A stretch of 64,000 nt of DNA from Candidatus Hinthialibacter antarcticus (GCA_030765645.1 JAVCCE010000039.1:49175-113174); one strand, 5' to 3'; positions 37,512 to 46,454 are shown, counted from the stretch's first letter. Numbers and translations are program-made. Notes: generated by a model not told the origin, from the letters alone.

Positions 37512-38666
37512 ATGCCTGAGATTCAAGCCCATGAATCGTTGTACGATCACGCCGTCTGCAAATTATTAGACCGCGTCAGCGTAACGCGCACGTCGTTTGA
37601 AGAAATGACGGGCACGACCCATCCATGGGAAATAATGAATGGTTCGCTAAATCATGTCCAGAACCAATTTCTCCAAATCGAAAATGATCTAAGCGCCAAC
37701 CACAAAGACGGTTCGCTCACCTGCGTTAAAACGGCGGAGGGCGCGTTTTGGTTAAACAAGTCCGGCGTTGATACGCTGATGGATGAACTCAACCACACCA
37801 TCGTCAATGTGACCCAAAAAGGCCCCTCGCCTTTATGGAGCTATACGTCAATTGAACTCTTCACACAAAACCTCGAAAACCTCAAACGCTTAATCATCGC
37901 CACCAGCCACGACCGGGTCGAGATCAAGCGCCTCCAGACTCTTTTAAATGGAAACGGCGACAATATTCTGGCGGAGTTAAATAAAGCCAATGCCGCGATG
38001 GACGAGTTGCTAACCAAAGTGAAAAACCATGCGCCGCATGTTTCAATCGCGAGCCTTCCTGACGTCGTTTTATTTGAGCGGGCGAAAATTACCTTTGACT
38101 TGCTTCAAAAACACGTCAAAACAGAGCAACAACTTGGCTATGACCGCGTGACGCTCAAGCGGGTGTATGATATGTTGGAAGCGCGCTGTGGTTCACGCGT
38201 CAAAAATTTCCGCCAACGCATTCAGTCCTTCATGCTGATGTTTCGTGAAGAATTGCGCCAAAGCGAAATACTTCAGCTAATGCTATCTGGGCGCTGGGGC
38301 ATTTGTCTGGCGACGCTGGATTCTTCGCCGGATTCATTGAATGGACTCACTCGCGTGGTCCGCAAAGAGATCGACTGGTTTACAACCTTTGTATCATCGC
38401 GTGAACAAGAGCAAGGCCCAACACCGACCGGAGTCAATGCAGTCGCGATGGCTGAAAAAGCCACAGATTACTTCGAGAACGGTCAGCCGAGCGAAGAAGA
38501 TTTGGCAGGCCAAGCGCTAACCGATGAAGAAATTCAGAACCTTCTCGCCAGCGATCAGCCAAAAGACAAAAAAGAGATTGAACTGGCCGAGTCAAAAAAC
38601 ACCGAAAAAAAACCAAAAAAAAACAGCCACCGCATGGCGTTTACCTCACGTGGCGGCCGCCGTTAG
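37512..38666 (+). CDS. Hypothetical helical protein with C-terminal FliM-like EIxxLL motif
   Basis: This 384-residue soluble protein is mostly alpha-helical with coiled-coil tendency (NGDNILAELNKANAAMDELL, ERAKITFDLLQKHVKTEQQ). From about 310 it becomes acidic and disordered. Near 336-347 LTDEEIQNLLAS resembles the EIDALL motif in FliM and several chemotaxis-linked proteins. The final 40 residues are rich in Lys and Glu and end SRGGRR. No family is recognised. AGGAAG lies just before the ATG. Confidence 0.65.
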   Translation: MPEIQAHESLYDHAVCKLLDRVSVTRTSFEEMTGTTHPWEIMNGSLNHVQNQFLQIENDLSANHKDGSLTCVKTAEGAFWLNKSGVDTLMDELNHTIVNVTQKGPSPLWSYTSIELFTQNLENLKRLIIATSHDRVEIKRLQTLLNGNGDNILAELNKANAAMDELLTKVKNHAPHVSIASLPDVVLFERAKITFDLLQKHVKTEQQLGYDRVTLKRVYDMLEARCGSRVKNFRQRIQSFMLMFREELRQSEILQLMLSGRWGICLATLDSSPDSLNGLTRVVRKEIDWFTTFVSSREQEQGPTPTGVNAVAMAEKATDYFENGQPSEEDLAGQALTDEEIQNLLASDQPKDKKEIELAESKNTEKKPKKNSHRMAFTSRGGRR

Positions 38667-38681
38667 ACACTTTCGGTTCCG

Positions 38682-39455
38682 TTACTTCATGCTTTCATCC
38701 ACATAGATGTACATCGCCGCCAACCCGTTTAATGGATAGGATTTTCCGTCTAGAACATGGCGGCCGATTCCATCAACCGCACAGGCAACCACCCACCAGC
38801 CCGATTCTGGCAGCGTAATATGAAAGACGCCATTCGGGTCGGTCACCACCACGCGAGTAATGAATGGGTCAGGCGGCAATGCGTCTAGATCAGGCTCTTC
38901 GGTCAGATAATGCTCGACCTCAATTTCCGCATCAGCAATTGGCTTATCGCTCATCATTACCCGTCCGGTAAACACGCTTCCCGCCTCTAAACCATAAGGC
39001 CGTGTTAATGGAACAATTTCTAACGGTTGTCCGGTGCGTTGGCGCCAACCATCTTGCCGTTCGGTATGCAACGTAATTTTTACGAAGTCCTGGTAGGCGG
39101 CGTTATTGCGAGAGACATACGGCTCTGAATCAATGGCGATCAAATAATCGCCAGGTTCGGTGGGTTTGAATTGCCAGACGAGACGCTTAATCTTTTCACC
39201 GCGAATTTCTACTGATTCAATCTCCAATGTTTTTGTAATATCAACTTTCGCGTTAGTCGGCGTAATCGCCAAAATTCGCGAAACCGCTTCCGTATCAACC
39301 CACTCGCGCTCGTATGGATGCCCATACACATAAAAGAAGTTGACTGTTTGGTTGGCTCTCGCCCAGGGGGTATCGTGTAGCAAAATCGGGAAATGCGCCC
39401 AGCCCGAAACCGACACCGCGCCCATAAGAATGATGGAAATCAATATACGCTGCAT
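38682..39455 (-). CDS. DUF4198 periplasmic protein
   Basis: This 257-residue protein has a signal peptide (to about 20). The mature N-terminus (AHFPILLHDTPW) and the two beta-sandwich segments (YGHPYEREW; PLEIVPLTRPYGLEAGSVF; PDGVF-like DPNGVFHITLPESGWW) match DUF4198. Members are often found with nickel or cobalt uptake systems and are presumed to bind metal in the periplasm; the N-terminal His is a likely ligand. The ECF-type transporter genes lie 1 kb away on the same strand, beyond one plus-strand gene. Confidence 0.82.
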   Translation of the reverse strand: MQRILISIILMGAVSVSGWAHFPILLHDTPWARANQTVNFFYVYGHPYEREWVDTEAVSRILAITPTNAKVDITKTLEIESVEIRGEKIKRLVWQFKPTEPGDYLIAIDSEPYVSRNNAAYQDFVKITLHTERQDGWRQRTGQPLEIVPLTRPYGLEAGSVFTGRVMMSDKPIADAEIEVEHYLTEEPDLDALPPDPFITRVVVTDPNGVFHITLPESGWWVVACAVDGIGRHVLDGKSYPLNGLAAMYIYVDESMK

Positions 39456-39653
39456 GTTGCGTCTCCTTTTGTCGATGCTGTATATTCATACTTTTATCAA
39501 ATTCGTATTACGATTCAAGGGCAAGAAGGCGCAGCAAGAAATATTTCTGTCCCGTTGAACTGAAACCGGGTTTGCGACTACACTTAGTTTCAGAAATCAC
39601 CTGTAATATAATGCGTGATTAGCAGCAGTTACCTTTTGACAAAGGACGCAAAT

Positions 39654-40499
39654 ATGAATTCCATTTACCGCGCCATTTGGGTTTTGGGGGCGCTTTTAAT
39701 CTTGACTTCGGCGCCGCTTGCGCAACAAACAATTACGGTCGAAATTCCCGGCCTGGCCGATGGCGCCATCCAACTGGAATTGGTGCGCATCCCCGCAGGG
39801 ACGTTCATCATGGGAACGTCATTAGACGCCAAAGAACGCTGGCCGGAAGAATTTCCGCCCCACCAGGTCACAATTTCAAAAGATTTTTATCTCGGCAAAT
39901 ACGAAGTGACGCAGGCGCAATGGCGCGCCGTGCATGGCGGGACGCCCTCTCGCTATGACTACCCTCTTGATGAGAACCACCCCGTCGAATCAATTTCGAT
40001 CCGTAACATTGAAGAATTCTTTGAAGACCTCGTTGACGACGGCATCGGACAATTTCGTCTGCCGACCGAAGCCGAGTGGGAATACGCCTGCCGCGCTGGA
40101 ACGACCACACCGTATTTCTGGGGGGACACCAGCAAGCCCATCAGCTCGTACGCCTGGTATTATTCCAACGCGGGCGGACGCCATCATCCCGTCGGACAAA
40201 AATTGCCCAACCCTTGGGGACTGTATGATATGACGGGCAACGCATTCGAGTTTTGCGCGGACTACTGGCGCGAGGGCTTTGAACGCGAGCCTCAAGTCGA
40301 CCCGTTCGTTGAGCGCGATACCCGCTACCGCGTCATCAAAGGCGGCGGTTACAAAAACAACGCCCACCGTACGCGCCCTGCATGGCGCTATTTAACAGAA
40401 GAGACCCGGCGTAATTTTAATTTTGGATTTCGCGTTGCGATGGATATTGAAAATGTTCCTGTGACGCAAACGCGCGTATCAGACTGGTCGATTCACTAA
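39654..40499 (+). CDS. Secreted SUMF1/FGE-domain protein lacking the catalytic cysteines
   Basis: This 281-residue protein has a signal peptide followed by a formylglycine-generating-enzyme-type fold: PAGTFIMGTS, YLGKYEVTQAQW, RLPTEAEWEYACRAG, GLYDMTGNAFEFCADYW and NFGFRVA. In true FGEs the region before GFRVA carries two cysteines; here it reads AHRTRPAWRYL, so activation of sulfatases is not expected. It is more likely a binding or other oxidoreductase-like member. ATG 39654 follows AAAGGA; a longer start at 39615 is less likely. The stop overlaps the cbiO stop by 21 bp (convergent). Confidence 0.85.
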   Translation: MNSIYRAIWVLGALLILTSAPLAQQTITVEIPGLADGAIQLELVRIPAGTFIMGTSLDAKERWPEEFPPHQVTISKDFYLGKYEVTQAQWRAVHGGTPSRYDYPLDENHPVESISIRNIEEFFEDLVDDGIGQFRLPTEAEWEYACRAGTTTPYFWGDTSKPISSYAWYYSNAGGRHHPVGQKLPNPWGLYDMTGNAFEFCADYWREGFEREPQVDPFVERDTRYRVIKGGGYKNNAHRTRPAWRYLTEETRRNFNFGFRVAMDIENVPVTQTRVSDWSIH

Positions 40500-41222
40500 G
40501 AAGCCGGGCGTTTCAAGCCCGTGTTTTTCCATCAAGGTTCGGTCCATTAAAATCTCTTCCGTCGGGCCGGAGGCTTGTACGGTTCCTTCGTCAAGCAGAA
40601 CCACGCGCTCACACGTTTCACAAATCAAGTCGAGATTGTGGCTGGAGATGATCCGGGTCACGGGCAGCGCGTTGAGAATTTTAACCAACTCGCGGCGCCC
40701 GCGCGGATCGAGATCGCTTGATGGCTCGTCAAGCAATAAGACCTCAGGCTGCATGGCGAGGATGCCCGCTATCGCGACGCGCCGTTTTTCTCCACCCGAT
40801 AAATGAAATGGAAGCCTCGGCTTAAACGACTCATCCAACCCGACCTGTTTCATGGCGCCATCAACGCGCGCTTGGGTCTCCTCGATGGATAAGCCCAAAT
40901 TCAGTGGCCCGAACGCAATGTCATCTTCAACGCTAGCGTGAAACACCTGGTCGTCGGTCTGTTGAAATACGATGCCTAATTTCCTATGCACCTGCTTGCG
41001 CCCCTCCGGCGTATTCAAATTGCACCTCGCCACGGAAACGCTTCCATCAAAACGGTCGATCACACCTGCAAGAACATGAAAGAGAGTCGTCTTCCCGGCT
41101 CCATTGGGGCCGATCAATCCGACCCGCTGTCCATGTTTAATGTGCAGATTTACGCCTTGCAGCGCCCGGCGTCCGTCGGGATAGCAATATTGCAAATCTG
41201 AAATCTCAATCAAACAACTCAA
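40479..41222 (-). CDS. cbiO: Energy-coupling-factor ABC ATPase (nickel/cobalt type)
   Basis: This 247-residue ATPase has Walker A GPNGAGKT, Q-loop VFQQTDDQ, signature LSGGEKRR and Walker B VLLLDEPSSDLDP, the pattern of CbiO/EcfA proteins. It drives a CbiQ-type T-component encoded just upstream (4-bp overlap). Likely substrates are Ni or Co ions. It ends with a 21-bp tail-to-tail overlap with the SUMF1-domain gene. Confidence 0.92.
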   Translation of the reverse strand: MSCLIEISDLQYCYPDGRRALQGVNLHIKHGQRVGLIGPNGAGKTTLFHVLAGVIDRFDGSVSVARCNLNTPEGRKQVHRKLGIVFQQTDDQVFHASVEDDIAFGPLNLGLSIEETQARVDGAMKQVGLDESFKPRLPFHLSGGEKRRVAIAGILAMQPEVLLLDEPSSDLDPRGRRELVKILNALPVTRIISSHNLDLICETCERVVLLDEGTVQASGPTEEILMDRTLMEKHGLETPGFLVNRPV

Positions 41223-41983
41223 TTCAACACTCCAAGCATAAAATCACCATATAGGATCACCGCAACTGACGCGAGACAGACGACCAGTTTGATTCCATCC
41301 ATCGGCTGTGCGGCAAATGAATGCAAGCGCTGCAAGCGCCCATCATACCCGCGACATTTCATGGCGCGATGGACGCGCTCAGTGCGTTCGAGACTTCGCA
41401 CCAGCGTCATGCCGATAACGTTCGCCCAGGTTTGATACACGCGTATGGAAGCGCGGTTCTGAAACGCGCGCACTGACAGCGCACAACGAATGCGTAAAAA
41501 CTCCATCCACAATGTGTGGATATACCGAAACGTCAACATGGTAATCTGTACCAACGACTTTGGACAATACAGCGCTTCAATGGCGTGCAGCAAGTGGTTC
41601 ATCGGGGTGGTGTAGATCAATGCAATTGAAAACGAAACGATGGCCGTCGCCCGCAGGTACAACAGCCCGGCAAGTTCCAACCCTTCGCGCGTCATGGCGT
41701 ATCCTGACAACAACGGTTCTCCCGGCGTCGTAAACGGTAATACAACAAAACAGGGGAGCAAAAAAATATGGACTGCGCCCAAGCGGGTGAGCAATATCCG
41801 CAACGGCAACCCCGCCGCCGCGAGCGTCAATAAGGAAATGACAAACGCGATACAGGCGCCGGTAAGCGTATGAACGGATGCGCTTACGCCCGCAATCAAG
41901 ACAAACGCGACAAATTTCCAGCGCGCGTCCCAACGATGCAGCGTAGAATCGAGTTGAGCGCAATGTTCGATATCAAGATTCAA
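41219..41983 (-). CDS. cbiQ: Energy-coupling-factor transmembrane protein (nickel/cobalt type)
   Basis: This 254-residue protein has five or so membrane segments and the T-component motifs FRYIHTLWMEFLRIRCA and ERTERVHRAMKCRGYDG (A-x-x-x-R-G, coupling helix). It links the ATPase to the substrate-binding S-component. The start overlaps the NikL-like gene by 11 bp. No CbiM S-component is encoded in the window. Confidence 0.9.
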   Translation of the reverse strand: MNLDIEHCAQLDSTLHRWDARWKFVAFVLIAGVSASVHTLTGACIAFVISLLTLAAAGLPLRILLTRLGAVHIFLLPCFVVLPFTTPGEPLLSGYAMTREGLELAGLLYLRATAIVSFSIALIYTTPMNHLLHAIEALYCPKSLVQITMLTFRYIHTLWMEFLRIRCALSVRAFQNRASIRVYQTWANVIGMTLVRSLERTERVHRAMKCRGYDGRLQRLHSFAAQPMDGIKLVVCLASVAVILYGDFMLGVLN

Positions 41984-42518
41984 AATGGTCTAACCGTTTT
42001 TCAATCGCGCGAAGGCGTTGATCCGCCCGATAAGCAAACCAGGCGGCCATCAGGCTCGTGATAAAAATAAACCCAATGATTATTTTCACAGGCTGTCCCA
42101 ATTGATTTTGAGCCGTGCTGCCCGCATAAGTTGAATTGGCTGCGGAGTGAACATGCGCCGCGTCTCCATTTTCAAGACTGGCTTCCTGTGATGAAGCGCG
42201 CAATGCGGTCAGATCATCTTGCGTTACTTGCAGCTCATTTTGATGACCGCGCCCGGCAAACACTCGGATATTAAACGGACTTTGCTGGGGCAGCGCCGCG
42301 CGGTATATCCCTTGTTCATCCATCTTGTCCTGATGAATGACCTCACCGTCTTCTGACAACAAGGTCACTTCGGCGCCTGCGGTGGGTTCGTCTCTTCCCA
42401 TCCAGGCTTCAATCACCAGTTCGTTTCCATCCAGCGAATAAGCGATATCCAACCGATGGCAATAGGCGGGAGAGACCATACAAGTGATAAAGATAGCTGC
42501 GATAAGAACCTGCTTCAA
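41973..42518 (-). CDS. Membrane-anchored NikL/CbiL-like accessory protein
   Basis: This 181-residue protein has a signal peptide (to about 20, mature start HRLDIAYS), a beta-sandwich domain and a flexible, His-containing linker (HVHSAANS). One membrane span lies near 145-165, followed by a short cytoplasmic tail (RAIEKRLDHF). This matches NikL and related extra subunits of nickel ECF systems, in which the mature N-terminal His binds metal. It is the first gene of the operon with cbiQ and cbiO. Confidence 0.8.
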   Translation of the reverse strand: MKQVLIAAIFITCMVSPAYCHRLDIAYSLDGNELVIEAWMGRDEPTAGAEVTLLSEDGEVIHQDKMDEQGIYRAALPQQSPFNIRVFAGRGHQNELQVTQDDLTALRASSQEASLENGDAAHVHSAANSTYAGSTAQNQLGQPVKIIIGFIFITSLMAAWFAYRADQRLRAIEKRLDHFES

Positions 42519-42692
42519 TTGACTTCACCTGATTTAAAATTTATTTCCATTTCATTGTATTACGAATTTGGAAATGGTGTGAAGAGTCGTGGAACCGGCT
42601 ACGCATCCGGTCATATCGCATGCCGCAAAAAAAACCATTAGAAACAGGCGATTATTCTCATTCACCCGAATGGAAATCCCCAAAAAAAAATG

Positions 42693-42721
42693 TTGACATT
42701 GGATTAAAAAGGGGGTAGCTT
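42693..42721 (+). promoter_or_regulatory. Candidate promoter of the structured RNA
   Basis: Perfect TTGACA (42693-42698) and a weak -10 TAGCTT (42716-42721) at 17-bp spacing would start a transcript near 42729, about where the folded region begins. Confidence 0.4.
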
Positions 42722-42728
42722 CTTATAC

Positions 42729-42960
42729 AGATGAGACAGAGCGGTTGGTTCCGCGTGAACTCAGCCAAGGTCTCAACCGGGAGGGCGACTGGTATCGCCC
42801 CAAGAGGCAAGGCCGATTGTGAAACGGTGGGCCTCAGCACATACCCCATCACGAATTGATGGGACATAAGAAAGGTTAGGCGTTAATGATTGGAGAAACG
42901 CCGCCGGACGTGTAACGAAGGGGCCATCCGTCCAAATCAGGTGGCTCCTTCCTCTGTGAG
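42729..42960 (+). ncRNA. Candidate structured RNA, class unassigned
   Basis: At least six helices can be drawn: P1 ACAGAG/CTCTGT (42736-42741 with 42952-42957), CGGTTG/CAACCG (42742 with 42779), GGGCGA/TCGCCC (42783 with 42800), GAGGC/GCCTC (42804 with 42835), CCCATCA/TGATGGG (42845 with 42863) and GGCGTT/AACGCC (42879 with 42902). P1 encloses the rest. There is no protein-coding signal. The sequence does not match RNase P, SRP, 6S, tmRNA or cobalamin-riboswitch motifs that I know. No T-rich terminator follows. Confidence 0.5.
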
Positions 42961-43222
42961 AACTGAATGTGCGCCCTCTAACAAATTCAAAACCACCCAA
43001 TCTTTCCGTTCCCAAATTCAATATTTCATTTAGTATTGTAACTGGAAACAAACAATTCAAGATCGGCGCCCCATTCCACCAACGCAATTTCGTCCCTATA
43101 ATATCAGCCATCAGATCAGCAGGTGCAAATGCCGCGAATGAATTAACCAATCATTCAAATCGCCCCGCTGTGAGCCCAACAACACGAACCTTCATACGGC
43201 GGCAAACACTGCTTTACCCTAT
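42961..43222. other. Gene-free leader before the nitronate monooxygenase-like gene
   Basis: No coding sequence or obvious hairpin is seen. A TATAAT at 43097-43102 lacks a good -35. Confidence 0.35.
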
Positions 43223-43240
43223 GTGAGGATTTTTTTGTTT

Positions 43241-44677
43241 ATGAAACTGCCAACGATTATTCAAGGGGGCATGGGCGTCGGCGTCTCCAACTGGAACCTT
43301 GCTAAGACTGTTTCGAAGATGGGACAGCTTGGCGTTGTGTCAGGAACGGCGCTTGATTCGGTCTTTGCCCGCCGCTTGCAACATGGCGACCCGGGTGGAC
43401 ATATCAAACGGGCGCTCGATCATTTTCCCGTTTCAGAAATTGCCCAGCGGGTCTACGACAAATATTTTATCCCTTGCGGCAAAGCGATCGATCAGGCGTT
43501 CAAACGCATTCCCATGCAATCGTTAACGCCCAACCGGCTTCTGCAAGAAATCACCATCTGCGCCAATTTTGTCGAAGTCTTCCTCGCCAAAGAAGGCCAC
43601 GACGGAAAAGTCGGCATTAACTACCTAGAAAAAATCCAGATGCCCAACCTCGCCTCCATTTATGGAGCAATGCTTGCGGGCGTTGATTATATATTGATGG
43701 GAGCGGGCATCCCGCGTGAGATTCCCGGCGTCTTGGATAAATACGTCAACCATGAAGCGGCGGAACTCAAAGTGAAGATCGACAATTCAGACGAATCGGT
43801 CTGTATGCGTTTTGATCCACAAGCCATTGTCGGAAAACTATCCGAGTCTCTCCATCGGCCTAATTTTCTCGCCATCATCTCATCTGCGACGCTCGCGATC
43901 ACATTAGCCAAAAAATCCACCGGCAAAGTCAACGGCTTTGTGGTTGAAGGCTACGATGCGGGCGGACACAATGCGCCCCCGCGCGGGCAGTTGAAGATTG
44001 ATGATAACGGCGAACCGATTTATGGCGAGAAAGATGAAATTGATCTGCAAAAAATTGGCAACCTTGGTTTGCCTTTCTGGCTGGCAGGGTCGTATGGCTC
44101 GCCAGAGCGTATTCAAGAAGCCTTAGATGACGGCGCTGCCGGAGTCCAACTCGGAACGCCGTTCGCCTTCTGCCGCGAGTCTGGTATCGAAGAACATGTA
44201 AGACAACAAGTGGTTGAAAAAATTCTCAATGATGAAGTGGACGTTTTAACCGACGCCAAAGCCTCACCGACAGGGTTCCCGTTTAAAGTCGTACAAACCG
44301 AAGGCACCCTCTCAAATAACGAATTGTATCAACAACGCCCACGCATCTGCGACCTCGGCTATTTGCGGACGCCCTTTAAAAGCGAAGCGGGCGAAATCGG
44401 CTATCGCTGCCCCTCCGAACCCGTTGAAGATTATGTTCGCAAAGAAGGCGACCCCGAAGCGACCAAGGGGCGTAAGTGCCTCTGTAACGGGCTGTTCGCC
44501 AACATCGGGCAAAGCCAAGTGCAGCGCACAGGCTATGTAGAAAAGCCCTTGCTCACATCAGGCAAAGATTTATCTGTCATCAAACAGTTCATCAAAGACG
44601 GCGAAACTTCCTATTCAGCCGTTGATGTGATTCGCGCTCTATGCCCGCAACCTCAACTAGAGCCCGCTATCGCATAA
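43241..44677 (+). CDS. Nitronate monooxygenase-like flavoprotein
   Basis: This 478-residue cytoplasmic TIM-barrel protein of the nitronate monooxygenase/2-nitropropane dioxygenase group has PTIIQGGMGVGVSNWNLAKTVS at the start. The FMN-site motifs VEGYDAGGHN and the GAAGVQLGTPFAFC block follow. It is longer than classical enzymes (about 330-370 residues): the C-terminal 110 residues (Cys-containing CDLGYLRTPF, GRKCLCNGLF) resemble the uncharacterised long subgroup. The substrate is unknown; such enzymes usually detoxify nitronates or reduce enoyl groups. ATG 43241 is chosen; a GTG at 43223 is an alternative. Confidence 0.85.
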   Translation: MKLPTIIQGGMGVGVSNWNLAKTVSKMGQLGVVSGTALDSVFARRLQHGDPGGHIKRALDHFPVSEIAQRVYDKYFIPCGKAIDQAFKRIPMQSLTPNRLLQEITICANFVEVFLAKEGHDGKVGINYLEKIQMPNLASIYGAMLAGVDYILMGAGIPREIPGVLDKYVNHEAAELKVKIDNSDESVCMRFDPQAIVGKLSESLHRPNFLAIISSATLAITLAKKSTGKVNGFVVEGYDAGGHNAPPRGQLKIDDNGEPIYGEKDEIDLQKIGNLGLPFWLAGSYGSPERIQEALDDGAAGVQLGTPFAFCRESGIEEHVRQQVVEKILNDEVDVLTDAKASPTGFPFKVVQTEGTLSNNELYQQRPRICDLGYLRTPFKSEAGEIGYRCPSEPVEDYVRKEGDPEATKGRKCLCNGLFANIGQSQVQRTGYVEKPLLTSGKDLSVIKQFIKDGETSYSAVDVIRALCPQPQLEPAIA

Positions 44678-44716
44678 GTTTCCACACCAAACTGACTATT
44701 TTTGAAATGAATTGAC

Positions 44717-44747
44717 CAAGGCGAAACCTTTTATAGGCTTCGCCTTG
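44717..44747 (+). terminator. Hairpin after the nitronate monooxygenase-like gene
   Basis: CAAGGCGAA (44717-44725) pairs with TTCGCCTTG (44739-44747). It lacks a T run, so termination is only likely. Confidence 0.5.
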
Positions 44748-44818
44748 ATCCTTGTATGGGATTTTTTATACAATCCTCCTAGAGAATTGTTTTTGTTATT
44801 ATTCGGGAGGAAAAAAGA

Positions 44819-46234
44819 ATGGCCGATAACGGCGCATTAGAATCTATGTCAACACGGCTCGATCAGCTGTATGAATTCGACCGTGAACCTGTTACAGAAG
44901 ACCAACTGCACGGCGGCGGACGTTTTGCTGCGGTGTTCTCAGGGGAACACGTCGCCGGAACGGAATTCGTTATCGGCGCATTTTTTGTTCTACACGGCGT
45001 CAACGCATTTGATCTGCTAGTTGGCTTACTCATCGGCAACCTGCTTGCGGTTTTATCCTGGACGCTGGTTTGCGCTCCAATCGCAACTCAAGTTCGCCTC
45101 ACGCTGTATTGGTACTTACGCAAAATTGCTGGCCCTGGCGTGATGGTGATATACAACCTCGCCAATGCGATCCTCTTTTGCATCCTGGCGGGCGCCATGA
45201 TTTCCGTCGCGGCGACTGCAGTCGGCATTCCATTTAACATTGAGATGCCAAGCCTGACGGATGTCTATCCGAACAGCGTCGGCTGGGTGCTGGTTGTGCT
45301 CGGCGTTGGCTCAGTGGTTGGACTTGTCGCGGTGATGGGTTTCAAACGCGTAAGCCAGTTTTCCAGCATCTGCGTCCCTTGGATGTTCATGGTCTTCATT
45401 GCTGGCGCCATCGCGGTGCTTCCCCAACTGGGCGAGGTCAACAGCATCGGCGACTTCTGGCATATCGCCAAAACTAAAATCTGGACGGGAACGCCCGTTG
45501 AAGGCCAGGAACAACTGGGGATGATGCACATCATCTTCTTCGCCTGGTTTTGCAATCTAGCCATGCACATCGGCCTCTCAGACATGGCCATGTTCCGGTA
45601 TGCGAAAAACTGGAAGTATGGTTTTTACTCTGGCCTGGGAATGTATCTCGGCCATTACCTGGCCTGGATCTGCTCCGGCATTATGGTCGCCGCTTATGGC
45701 CATGAGATTGCCCCGGGCTTAATGGCGTATTCAGCCTGCGGTATGGCTGGCGCCATCGCGGTTGTTATCGCAGGTTGGACTACGGCAAACCCGACGATCT
45801 ACCGCTCCGGTCTCGCGCTGCAAATCGTCACGCCAAACTGGCCGCGCTGGGTGACAACCGTCATCGCATTTGTAATTGCGACCGTGTTGGCTTGCTTCCC
45901 CGCGTTCGTTATGAACCTTCTCGACTTTGTCGCCATTTACGGAATCATCCTGATGCCCATCGGCGCCGTCGTCTTTGCCGAACACTGGCTCTTCCCCATG
46001 CTTGGCCTGAAACAATACTGGGCGGAAGAACGCGGCGTTCTAATCAACTGGCCTGCGTTGCTGACCTGGATCGCCGTCCTGTTGACATGCTGGTACCCGA
46101 TGGGTTGGATCGGTTTGCACCTGTTCTTCCGTTGGCTGCCGGGTTACATAATGGCGTTGGTTCTTTATATCGTATTATGCATGATCTGGGGCGTAGGCCG
46201 CAGCGCGCAACCCGCGCAAGGAGGAACAGCATGA
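44819..46234 (+). CDS. NCS1-family (purine-cytosine permease-like) symporter
   Basis: This 471-residue protein has about twelve membrane segments. It shows an NCS1/codB-like pattern: REPVTEDQLHGGGRFAAVFSGEHVAGTEFVIG near the start, then ANPTIYRSGLALQI in segment 8-9. Known relatives import nucleobases, hydantoins or thiamine with Na or H. It overlaps a 72-residue membrane protein and sits 217 bp before L-rhamnose isomerase, so its substrate may be a rhamnose-like sugar or other compound rather than a base. This is inferred from context only. Confidence 0.82.
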   Translation: MADNGALESMSTRLDQLYEFDREPVTEDQLHGGGRFAAVFSGEHVAGTEFVIGAFFVLHGVNAFDLLVGLLIGNLLAVLSWTLVCAPIATQVRLTLYWYLRKIAGPGVMVIYNLANAILFCILAGAMISVAATAVGIPFNIEMPSLTDVYPNSVGWVLVVLGVGSVVGLVAVMGFKRVSQFSSICVPWMFMVFIAGAIAVLPQLGEVNSIGDFWHIAKTKIWTGTPVEGQEQLGMMHIIFFAWFCNLAMHIGLSDMAMFRYAKNWKYGFYSGLGMYLGHYLAWICSGIMVAAYGHEIAPGLMAYSACGMAGAIAVVIAGWTTANPTIYRSGLALQIVTPNWPRWVTTVIAFVIATVLACFPAFVMNLLDFVAIYGIILMPIGAVVFAEHWLFPMLGLKQYWAEERGVLINWPALLTWIAVLLTCWYPMGWIGLHLFFRWLPGYIMALVLYIVLCMIWGVGRSAQPAQGGTA

Positions 46235-46449
46235 GGACCCTTTGTGGAATTCTGGCGTGTATCGCCATTTTAATTTGTATTATCAGTCCGATCCGCGTCT
46301 TTCTGGGATCGCCGACCGGAGATTATGAGCAAGACTTTGCGACATTCAAAACCATCTTCAATTGGGCGACCTTATTGTGGTTTCTCAGCGCTCCCTATTG
46401 GATGGCGCCGGACCTGTTTTCTTCAAAATTAAACAATGAGGATAAATAA
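46231..46449 (+). CDS. Small two-span membrane protein, symporter partner
   Basis: This 72-residue protein starts with an ATG overlapping the symporter stop (ATGA) behind a strong AAGGAGG. Two hydrophobic spans (about 3-22 and 43-62) flank a polar loop (GSPTGDYEQDFATF), and the C-terminus is charged. It may be a small subunit or stabiliser of the symporter. No family is recognised. Confidence 0.75.
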   Translation: MRTLCGILACIAILICIISPIRVFLGSPTGDYEQDFATFKTIFNWATLLWFLSAPYWMAPDLFSSKLNNEDK

Positions 46450-46454
46450 TCAAC

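Noticed and set aside
39654..40499. Active formylglycine-generating enzyme
   Set aside because: The two catalytic cysteines are missing in the segment before GFRVA.
42729..42960. Retron-type msr/msd RNA
   Set aside because: The closing helix resembles a1/a2 repeats, but no reverse transcriptase is encoded anywhere near.
42773..43150. Open frame of 125 residues on the minus strand
   Set aside because: It lies over the structured RNA, has unusual composition and no ribosome site.
45775..46230. 224-residue open frame overlapping the symporter
   Set aside because: Only its last 72 codons (from 46231) have a start, ribosome site and protein-like composition; the rest is an out-of-frame reading of the symporter gene.
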